Below, piece after piece: positions 44,404 to 51,489 of a stretch of 64,000 bases of DNA (positions are counted from its first letter, which is position 1; each line of letters starts with the position of its first letter). The position numbers and the translations under genes are program-made. The DNA is from Megaustenia siamemsis (lineage: Eukaryota > Mollusca > Gastropoda > Stylommatophora > Ariophantidae): positions 37,408,280 to 37,472,279 of the forward strand of contig JAVIAB010000160.1 of the NCBI GenBank assembly GCA_032433765.1, in the 5' to 3' direction. The notes beneath the pieces are model-generated. The model worked only from the letters and a program-made list of their open reading frames with translations. It ran no database searches and was not told the DNA's origin.

Positions 44404-44870
44404 AGTAGTATAGTATGTCAATTAGGACGGATAAAAGTGCCTTTGAAGGCACCTAAATCCTTATATAAATAGTCTACCCGTACATCGAGGCACATTTTTT
44501 GGTGCCGTTTTTCCTTATATGAGAGTCTTCATTTTTTCTTATATGAGAGTCTACCCGCCCATTTTGGTTCCGGTGACCTCTCGTTGACCTCTCGTTGACC
44601 TCTCGTGGTGTTGTGAAGGCGTCGAAACGCAGATAAATCCTTATATAAATAGTCTACACGCAGATCGAGGCACAATTTTTGGTGCCGTTTTTCCTTATAT
44701 GAGAGTCTACCCGCCCCTTTTTGTTCCGGTCGTGGTGGTGGTGGTGGTGGTGGTGACCTCCCGGTGACCTCCCGGTGACCTCTCGTGGTGACCTCCCGCT
44801 GCGGTGGTGTTGTGAAGGGGTGGTGAAGGGGTGGTGAAGGGGCGGCGGTGGTATCATAACTTTCATATTC
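44404..44870 (+). repeat. Polinton terminal region with short repeats
   Basis: The terminus is built of direct repeats: a CCTTATATAAATAGTCTACnCG...GGTGCCGTTTTTCCTTATATGAGAGTCT block occurs twice. Between and after lie short GACCTCTCGTT and GACCTCCCGGT units and (GTG)8. The mirrored version is at 55975-56437. Such repetitive ends are seen in Polintons and may serve as replication-origin DNA for protein priming. Proline/histidine-rich open frames here are by-products. Confidence 0.75.
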
Positions 44871-44957
44871 TTTGTACTTTCAATGGTTCCGTAACTTTCA
44901 TAAATCTATTCTTTCTTTATACTCTCATTCAATAAAAAACAGTGACAAGTTTATTTA

Positions 44958-45345
44958 TTTATTTATTGTTTTATTCCTATATATTGAACAATCGATAACA
45001 CATGGTTTTGACAAAAATGTATTCTTTAACTAATGTACATTATACACATATTTAATACATAGAAAACAAAGTAGTTTATTTACAATCAGTAATACATGAT
45101 AGTGTTAAATGAGTAAAGGGGAGGTGGTCACGTTGTCAGAATGGACCTGATATTTATTTATTGTTTTATTCGTATATATTGAACAATAGATAACACATGG
45201 TTTAGACAAAAATGTATTCTTTAACTAATGTCATTATACACATATTTAATACATAGAAAACAAAGTAGTTTATTTACAAGCAGTAATAAATGATAGTGTT
45301 AAATGGATAAAGGGGAGGTGGTCACGTTGTCAGAATGGACCTGAC
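44958..45345. repeat. Tandem duplication (~194 bp x2) of the PolB 3' end
   Basis: Two copies, 44958-45151 and 45152-45345, of a segment containing the last codons of PolB, its stop region and a 3' flank with ATAAAACAATAAATAAA-type polyadenylation signals (minus strand). The inner copy is the real gene end; the outer copy has a few substitutions. The same duplication is at about 55500-55890 in the right arm, so it predates the mirror event. Confidence 0.8.
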
Positions 45346-48300
45346 GCTTGATGTAGAAATACGAGAGTGAGTTCCGATGTTGTGTATATGTGTGTACCGA
45401 CCCCTTGTATGTTTTAAACCCTATGTTTTTACCACCCCCGGCTTGTTTTTTGGTTAGGACCTCTGTGAATGTATCCTTATCTAACTTATTGTGGCGTTTA
45501 TTAAGACCCTTGGTGCTAACTTTAGCATAATCCCCAAAACAGTAATAGGTCTTGCTACACAAGGAAATCATCCCATCCCCCGAATATTCCAACTTGAACA
45601 GACCAGGAGTCCGTTTGTCGTATAGCTGTCTCGTCTTACAATCTGAACAGTCATACTTTACGCCCCTGTGTTGAATGAAATCGGCCCGATGGACTTCACA
45701 AGTCTCTGAAGGGAACCATTTGTCGTACTGTGAGAAAAATTCATCTACCTTATCGGTTTTAACGACCTCTTCTAACGATGACTCGCTGAGGGCCAAGTAC
45801 AGGCTATCGGTATCCATCTCACAGAGTTGAAAGTTGGACCTAGCTACAAACTTATCGAGGAAGTCGTAATAAAATTCCAACATCCGCAATTTCGCGTACT
45901 GGTAGACGAAAAAACCAATCTGCGAAGGAAGATCCCACATTATACCTCTTTTACCCATCGATACCTCGTACAGGTCCTCACCAATAGATGTCATGTTTTT
46001 AAATCGTGGGTTATTTACCAACTTGGTTGTATCAGCCCCCTCTTTAACATAGGAGACGTCCACGTGTTTCGCCATATTCGTCAAGGTCTTCCCGTAGGCC
46101 GAGTTTCCTAAGAGCTTCATCGTGTCGCTTACTATAGATTGACTTGGATCTAAATCACCAGCCCGACGCGCCTCTGTGACCTTGTCCCCAAACTCCTTAA
46201 AACAACTAATGGGTAGGTACTCTACCACCTGATAAATTTTTGTTACCTCTAGCCCATGCTCTAAATACCACTTTAACAGCGGTGTGGCCAACAGAATCTT
46301 TGTTCCACTATAACTACCCACGAGAGTACGTCTGGGGGTACGTAATAGTTTGTTTTTGGTGGCGTACTCTCGCATAAACGGACCGATATCATCTAGACCT
46401 ACATCTACATTTTTAAAGATGGGGGTCATCTCACTAAAATACTCTTTTAACTTGTCGGGAACGTGAATGTCACACTCGACGAGCCCAAAAAACGACTCGT
46501 CTGAAACTGAATCTATAATGGCTTTATCAGTGATTGGTTTATATTTACCAAAAGATGGTTTAGAACCACGTAGGTTCTCATCTATAAAGACCTGAATAGC
46601 TGGCGTTGTTTTCTTTAGCCGTTGCCACTCACACTCCCACATAACTACTACGCGAACACGGTCGAGGCTCTTTAAATAAGCCGTTATTTCACAGGTTTTC
46701 GCGTACAAATCAGCCAACTGTATATTATTCACCGGATTGACTTCTCGATCCCTGGTGATGTCACAGTTTGGATGACCGTGAAAGAGACAGCCATGGAACT
46801 GATACACGGTCCTACTGGATTTATCCCACCCATCCACTCTAATCTTGCGCTCACCCAAAGCGATCTCGCGAGCATTAAACTGGGTTCTCAAATGAACCTG
46901 GTTTTGGTGGGCAATCCAAGTCAGATACTCTCTGCACTGACGCGTGTAGTAGTTCATTTTAAGGGGTTTATACCCATCTTCAGCCTTACGTATGACCGTA
47001 TAATCGGTGGGCATCTTTTGCATAAGTGCCCATAGATAAAGGGCGTTGGCATCATAGCCTTTAATGGATTTGACCACTTTTCCGCCCCTAATAAAGGTTT
47101 TATCCTTCTCGTGGTACCGATGAAAGATAATAGAGGGGCCTCCGACAATATTCTGTCTTATTGTATGATGCAAATCGGCTTCCTTTTTTGCAATCAGGGA
47201 AAAACCCACATCCCTGGAGAGAGTTTTAAATAGATACCTCAGAGTTATTCCGGGGACCGAAATCGCATTCTTAAACATATCGATGTCTAATTTCCTATAA
47301 AACCAAAACTGTTGTGCTAAGGCCTCTAAGAAGGGGACTACATCTTTGTTGTTATACCAAACTAAAAAGTCCCTAAGGGTCGTCATTTTATTGTCCTTCC
47401 AGACCTTTTGACACAGAGCATACTCCTCCTCGGAAATATTACAATTTTTTAGTTTCGAAAAGAACGCTTCGTATGGGGGTAACTCCCTCTCATTCAACTT
47501 ATTTAAATCTGTTACGTACTCGTAACAGAAAACACCCTTTGTCTCCTCTACTTTATAGGCTGCCAAGTACTTGCTATAACTAAACCCAGGGGCTAAATAA
47601 TTTACTATATCTAAGAATTTTAGATTCGGTGTTGCAATACACATAAAGTTATTATTTCGTTTAACTATAAAATTTATTTCACCAAGTCGGTTTTCTTCTT
47701 CTTCTATCCGTTCCTCCTCAGCATCCTGTATCACACTTTCCTGCTCGTGCTCCTCATCCTCTCCCTCGTCTTCCTGATCGCTGTCCTCAATGTAGTGGTT
47801 ACCCTTTCCAGCTGTTTCAGGTACGGAGGCGGCAGCGAAGTAATGTATTAAATACGGCTTTATTAAATTTATGTCGTACTTGCCCGAGTTGAAACCTATC
47901 ACTGGGAGCTGCTTCAAGTAAGCTTTTAGACGACCTCTTGGGTCAGATTTCTTCCGATCACGCCTTTGCGCACATCCGGCCAGCTTTTCAAACAGTTCTC
48001 TGAAATCCTCTTTTAAAATTTTATACGCCTCCTTCGAGATAGATTTTAGATACTTAATCATTTTATTTACTAATTTCTGAGGATCTCCCTCGCTAACAAA
48101 ACAGACAGGATCTTCAAACCCAGGAACGTTAGAGGCCACAGATACAGACAGAGGGACATGTTTTGCTAAAAAATGTGTACTAACAGAGGTACCTTTGGGG
48201 GTGGGCAAGTTGGTATTATCAAAATAACATTCCATATCAAAGGTGGCCCTAAAGGGATACACGAAACCGCCGGGTACGTCAATACCCTCTTCCTCTATTA

Positions 48301-48940
48301 CATCCCCAATAGTCTCGCTAGGCATATAAATTCCACCTCTAAAATAATCTTTAGGTTTACCACCATTACATGTTTGGGCATGCCTGGTCATCATAGAATA
48401 GCAAGCCCATAATTTTCCACACTGTGGACAAGAGAAAGCACTAGCTGCTTTATTAATATTACTAATGTACATGAAATGGTCCTTGTGAAACAAGACCCGC
48501 ATAGTATCATCATGTGATCCCCTGCTTCGGAGTTTTGGACAGAGGGCCTCTTCATCATTGAACTCAAATACATCGATGTTTATATTGAAACATTCTTTTA
48601 AGTGTGGTAGTTGTTGTAACGTCACACCTGGAAAAGTGTCAACGAAAAGAATGTCCCAGTGCAAGTGCCACTGACTCACGAGATGACAAATGTTCAATTC
48701 TAGATTGTCGATATCACTTCCTTTAAATAACGCCAAACAGCGGAAAAAACAGAGATTGTCATTATAAAAATTCTTAGTCGACCGACACTTCTGCATGGTG
48801 TAAATGTACCTATTGTTAGTAATATAAGATGGTAATTCCTCTAAACAACATCCAATGGGGAAGTCACGTATGTGAAATAAATAGAAACTAGTTGCTGGAA
48901 TACTCTCCACCATCCACTTAGTATCAGGTCTGTTGATCAT
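45299..48940 (-). CDS. PolB: Protein-primed DNA polymerase B (Polinton PolB), intact copy
   Basis: Family B polymerase that copies the element from a terminal-protein primer. The frame has 1,213 codons from the ATG at 48940. Visible parts: a CFFRCLALFKG segment (64-74), a C2H2-like finger (CPQCGKLWACYSMMTRHAQTC, 171-191), and a 3'-5' exonuclease with FDMECYF (Exo I, Asp235/Glu237), FNSGKYD (Exo II, 350-356) and YNNKDVV (Exo III, 529-535). The acidic loop is 385-418. The polymerase has YDANALYLWAL (motif A, 629-639), an FHGCLFHGHPNC block (715-726) typical of Polinton PolBs, KLLGNSAYGK (motif B, 942-951) and MDTDSLYL (motif C, 1042-1049). All catalytic acids are present. The frame is open a further 127 codons upstream with no ATG, so the natural start may lie in the zinc-finger frame. 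Twin copy: 51913-55553. Confidence 0.93.
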   Translation of the reverse strand: MINRPDTKWMVESIPATSFYLFHIRDFPIGCCLEELPSYITNNRYIYTMQKCRSTKNFYNDNLCFFRCLALFKGSDIDNLELNICHLVSQWHLHWDILFVDTFPGVTLQQLPHLKECFNINIDVFEFNDEEALCPKLRSRGSHDDTMRVLFHKDHFMYISNINKAASAFSCPQCGKLWACYSMMTRHAQTCNGGKPKDYFRGGIYMPSETIGDVIEEEGIDVPGGFVYPFRATFDMECYFDNTNLPTPKGTSVSTHFLAKHVPLSVSVASNVPGFEDPVCFVSEGDPQKLVNKMIKYLKSISKEAYKILKEDFRELFEKLAGCAQRRDRKKSDPRGRLKAYLKQLPVIGFNSGKYDINLIKPYLIHYFAAASVPETAGKGNHYIEDSDQEDEGEDEEHEQESVIQDAEEERIEEEENRLGEINFIVKRNNNFMCIATPNLKFLDIVNYLAPGFSYSKYLAAYKVEETKGVFCYEYVTDLNKLNERELPPYEAFFSKLKNCNISEEEYALCQKVWKDNKMTTLRDFLVWYNNKDVVPFLEALAQQFWFYRKLDIDMFKNAISVPGITLRYLFKTLSRDVGFSLIAKKEADLHHTIRQNIVGGPSIIFHRYHEKDKTFIRGGKVVKSIKGYDANALYLWALMQKMPTDYTVIRKAEDGYKPLKMNYYTRQCREYLTWIAHQNQVHLRTQFNAREIALGERKIRVDGWDKSSRTVYQFHGCLFHGHPNCDITRDREVNPVNNIQLADLYAKTCEITAYLKSLDRVRVVVMWECEWQRLKKTTPAIQVFIDENLRGSKPSFGKYKPITDKAIIDSVSDESFFGLVECDIHVPDKLKEYFSEMTPIFKNVDVGLDDIGPFMREYATKNKLLRTPRRTLVGSYSGTKILLATPLLKWYLEHGLEVTKIYQVVEYLPISCFKEFGDKVTEARRAGDLDPSQSIVSDTMKLLGNSAYGKTLTNMAKHVDVSYVKEGADTTKLVNNPRFKNMTSIGEDLYEVSMGKRGIMWDLPSQIGFFVYQYAKLRMLEFYYDFLDKFVARSNFQLCEMDTDSLYLALSESSLEEVVKTDKVDEFFSQYDKWFPSETCEVHRADFIQHRGVKYDCSDCKTRQLYDKRTPGLFKLEYSGDGMISLCSKTYYCFGDYAKVSTKGLNKRHNKLDKDTFTEVLTKKQAGGGKNIGFKTYKGSVHTYTQHRNSLSYFYIKRQVHSDNVTTSPLSI

Positions 48941-49321
48941 GGCAATGTCTACAGGGTTCTGTTCGTTTAGAGAATCAACGAAGCTGTTGAAATCTCCAAG
49001 ATTATTGATTAATTGAGGAAATTCTAGAACAGCCGAGTTGTTGAGGGAAGAGTGGAAAAAACGTAGATCACCGGTGTCCCGGTGTCTAAGGATCAGGTGG
49101 TGACCATAGTTAATTTTGAATCGGGTTGTCTGAGTGTCAAATATATCCCTTAAAAGAGCAGACCAGTCTGTGATAAATGGACGTGCTGGTGAATGGAAAA
49201 ATGTATATGTAGAAACTGTCTTGTTGATTGTAGCATGGGTGTTTATAGCTGCCCAATTTTGCTCATATACAACCCGTACATCATCAGGCAGTGTTGCTAA
49301 TGGATCATCATCTTTGAATTT
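48941..49321 (-). other. Open N-terminal extension of PolB without ATG
   Basis: 127 sense codons lie directly upstream of and in frame with the PolB ATG, after a TAA at 49322-49324. They read as a plausible folded domain (DDDPLATLPDDVRVVYEQNW..., TDWSALLRDIFDTQTTRFKIN, LRHRDTGDLRFFHSS). Amino acid composition matches the downstream polymerase. The same stretch is at 51532-51912. It suggests that the polymerase is longer than the ATG-delimited frame. Confidence 0.7.
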
Positions 49322-49669
49322 TTAACTTGGAGTTGAATGTTCTGCATCTATCTTTCGTTTGTTTGTTGTAGAAGAGGTCGAGGGTGAAGTGGGTGATGTT
49401 GTTTCAGTCGGTGATGCTGTTGCTGATGGTAAAGTGGGTGTTGTAGAAGGAGCCATTGATGAAGCTGGTGCTGTTGTAGAATGTTTTACTCTCATATGTC
49501 TGGCTAACGAACTACGTCTCGTATACGTACGTTGACAAATGTCACACGCGTGTCGTATAAGTCGATGTGCACCTCGATGGTGCTCCAACAAATCGCTGTG
49601 CCATTTAAATTTCTTTGGGCACAACGCACACTGATGTTCTCCAGGTGCTGCATCGTTATAAGAAATCAT
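49322..49669 (-). CDS. C2H2 zinc-finger frame, in phase with PolB
   Basis: 115 codons. Two C2H2 fingers: CALCPKKFKWHSDLLEHHRGAH (about 14-35) and CDICQRTYTRRSSLARHMRVKH (42-63). A Thr/Ser/Pro-rich linker and a basic KRKID patch (nuclear-localisation-like) follow, then TAA. A strong splice acceptor (TTATTTTTCTACAG) abuts the ATG. After the single TAA the same frame continues into the PolB extension, so zinc finger, extension and PolB form one phase-matched block of roughly 1,456 codons broken by one stop. N-terminal fingers are known in some Polinton-type polymerases. Only its C-terminal tail is duplicated in the right arm. Confidence 0.72.
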   Translation of the reverse strand: MISYNDAAPGEHQCALCPKKFKWHSDLLEHHRGAHRLIRHACDICQRTYTRRSSLARHMRVKHSTTAPASSMAPSTTPTLPSATASPTETTSPTSPSTSSTTNKRKIDAEHSTPS

Positions 49670-49830
49670 CTGTAGAAAAATAAATAACCCTTTGTCAATG
49701 ATACTTTACATACCTAGGTTTAAACATGTTAATAACATCGAATAACAAGACTTAAAATACTTAGTTTAATCATCCAATAAATGAAGAAATTCAACAATAC
49801 TTAGCATACCTATATTAAACACCTTGAATA

Positions 49831-50100
49831 ACCTATTATCGCTAAGCGTTAACATACTTTAATAGAAAACAATCCAACTTATAACGTAAAATATAGTCTC
49901 CATCTTCTACACTGAATATAACCTATTATCGATAACACCTAACATACCTTAATAGAAAACAATCCAACTTATAACGCAAAATATAGTCTCAATCATCTAC
50001 ACTGAATATAACCTATTATCGATAACACTTAACATACTTTAAGTGAAAACAATCCAACTTACTGTGTAAAATAGAATCTCAATCCGCTAGAATGAACAGT
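49831..50100. repeat. 90-bp tandem repeat, 3 copies
   Basis: ACCTATTATCGnTAA...AACATACTTTAATAGAAAACAATCCAACTTAT...AATATAGTCTC begins at 49831, 49921 and 50011. The third copy is the most diverged. It lies between the promoter-like block and the zinc-finger frame. Confidence 0.9.
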
Positions 50101-50153
50101 AACTTTCCTTGAAGCAACCAAACTTATGACACAAATTCTCACATGAGACTAGT

Positions 50154-50297
50154 TTAAATATATCCTGGTACAAGCTTTTAACCAATCAGCGAGTGACTAT
50201 GAAAACATCGACTGATATCTGGATTAACCAATCAGAGAAGAGTATTAGTATAGGAGGCGGGGCAAAGAAATGACTGACAGCTAGATTAACCAATCAG
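50154..50297 (-). promoter_or_regulatory. Promoter-like block for the zinc-finger/PolB unit
   Basis: Three CCAATCAG elements (50182, 50228, 50290; inverted CCAAT boxes for the minus strand), one GC box (GGCGGGG, 50256-50262) and, downstream on the minus strand, a TATATTTAA sequence (about 50154-50163). Order and spacing (CCAAT/GC, then TATA about 20-140 bases on) fit a RNA polymerase II promoter firing left toward the zinc-finger frame. Confidence 0.5.
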
Positions 50298-50755
50298 AGA
50301 AGTGGGTGAATACTGACCTCATTTCCTGGTTGACAGGCCGTCGACTCTGGTTCATCGGTGGGGTCGGCAAATAGGGGTGGTGGCGGTAAAATTTCATCAT
50401 CCTCCGCTTTATATGTAGTGGCTGTGGGTTCAGTGGTGGGGTCAAGTAATGCGGGTGGTGAGTTAGTTGAACTGACAGGGGAGGGTGGTGCAGAGTCAGC
50501 TCCTTCCCAATTAATGTATTCCTTTATTCGTTGGGCTAAATGTTCCCCACACAAGAAGACTACATCCTCTTTCGTGAACTCATGATATAAAATATCATTT
50601 ATTTGCGCGCTAAGGCGTTCCTCAAACTCTAGAAGACACGAGTGAGGTAACGTGTTGTCATCTTTCACCTGACACCCTTTACAATAGTCATATGGTTGAT
50701 ACTGTAGAATGCACAACACCTTGTCAAATAGGATGTAAGGTCTGATAGATGCCAT
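50294..50755 (-). CDS. Unknown Polinton protein (MASIRPY...)
   Basis: From the ATG at 50755 there are 153 codons; the frame is open upstream but without an ATG there, and an acceptor-like TTATATTACAG lies just upstream (about 50769). The N-terminal 90 residues look globular with a Cys pair (DYCKGCQVKDD) and an acidic/amphipathic segment (EEFERLSAQINDIL-like; actual LEFEERLSAQINDILYHEF). The C-terminal part is Pro/Thr/Asp-rich and disordered. I do not recognise the family. It is divergent from the ATPase gene with about 120 bp between the ATGs. It may be spliced to the zinc-finger frame through the donor at 50317. Confidence 0.5.
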   Translation of the reverse strand: MASIRPYILFDKVLCILQYQPYDYCKGCQVKDDNTLPHSCLLEFEERLSAQINDILYHEFTKEDVVFLCGEHLAQRIKEYINWEGADSAPPSPVSSTNSPPALLDPTTEPTATTYKAEDDEILPPPPLFADPTDEPESTACQPGNEVSIHPLL

Positions 50756-50877
50756 TTTATGGGAATCTGTAATATAAGAAAACCACATCACAAATATTTG
50801 GAATGGGACAGAACATGTAATACATGATAAAAATACTTTAAATGTGATAATACTCAATCAAAGTGTCATTAGTGACG

Positions 50878-51408
50878 ATGGACCCTCGGTGGAAACACCC
50901 CTTCACTGCTCTTATTGCTGGTCCCACCGGTTGTGGAAAAACTGTATTTGTTCAAAAGTTTCTACAGAATCTACAAGAGCTAGTTGTCCCCGTACCCGAG
51001 GAAGTTATATGGTGTTACGGGGAATGGCAACCAATATACGAGACTATGGAGAAAGTGAGATTTATCGAGGGTCTACCAGATATCGATAACTTGGAAGGGG
51101 GTAAGAAGAGAAGACTCATCATCCTCGATGACTTGATGTCAGAAACAGATGAGAGGGTGACAAAATTATTCACCAAAGGTAGTCATCACAGAGATATGAG
51201 CGTGATCTACATTGTTCAAAATCTATTTGGAAAAAATAAGGAACATCGAACTATAAGCCTCAATACTCATTATATAGTCCTTTTCAAGAATCCAAGAGAC
51301 GGAAGTCAAATTACAAATCTGGCTAAGCAAATGTACCCTGGTCAAGTGGCGTACCTCCAAGAGAGTTTTAAGGACGCGACAGCGTCTCCCCACTGTTATT
51401 TGCTGTGA
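50878..51408 (+). CDS. FtsK/HerA-type packaging ATPase (A32-like), 3'-truncated
   Basis: The genome-packaging ATPase of Polintons and related DNA viruses. The first ATG is 50878, giving 176 codons (MDPRWKHPFTALIAG). Walker A is GPTGCGKT (codons 15-22), Walker B is RLIILDD (79-85), and a downstream sensor region reads MSVIYIVQNLF. The frame ends YLL then TGA exactly where the sequence switches to a PolB fragment (51406-51488), so the usual C-terminal strand region (beyond the CYLL position) is lost. It is single copy, in the unique centre. It is probably inactive or impaired. Confidence 0.85.
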   Translation: MDPRWKHPFTALIAGPTGCGKTVFVQKFLQNLQELVVPVPEEVIWCYGEWQPIYETMEKVRFIEGLPDIDNLEGGKKRRLIILDDLMSETDERVTKLFTKGSHHRDMSVIYIVQNLFGKNKEHRTISLNTHYIVLFKNPRDGSQITNLAKQMYPGQVAYLQESFKDATASPHCYLL

Positions 51409-51488
51409 GTTCAATGATGAAGAGGCCCTCTGTCCAAAACTCCGAAGCAGGGGATCACATGATGATACTATGCGGGTCTTGTTTCACA
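51406..51488 (+). other. 83-bp PolB fragment at the fold-back junction
   Basis: Identical to 52287-52369 (inside the right-arm PolB, codons about 125-152) and therefore to the complementary left-arm position. It follows the truncated ATPase and is separated by a single extra base (C, 51489) from the start of the right arm. It has no function as coding sequence. Confidence 0.92.
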
Positions 51489-51489
51489 C

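Larger units (their letters stand above)
44404..49363 (+). repeat. Left mirror arm (4,960 bp)
   Basis: Reverse complement of 51490-56437. I find only two length differences: an extra 11-bp unit of the ACCTCCCGGTG repeat near 44760-44780, and T6 (47445-47450) where the right arm has A5. Translations of the arm-encoded frames are otherwise the same. The arm contains the terminal repeat region, the PolB gene, its open upstream extension and the last 13 codons plus the stop of the zinc-finger frame. Confidence 0.93.
49670..50317 (-). other. Candidate intron between unknown frame and zinc-finger frame
   Basis: On the minus strand, GAG|GTCAGT (donor at 50317) and TTTTCTACAG|ATG (acceptor at 49670) bracket 648 nt. 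Both neighbouring frames are in phase 0 at these sites. A second possible donor (CTAG|GTATGT) lies near 49710. The segment also contains the promoter-like elements described separately, so splicing and an internal promoter are alternative readings. Confidence 0.4.

Noticed and set aside
45827..47148. Open frames antisense to or overlapping PolB
   Set aside because: Shadows of the polymerase gene; identical in both arms and without motifs.
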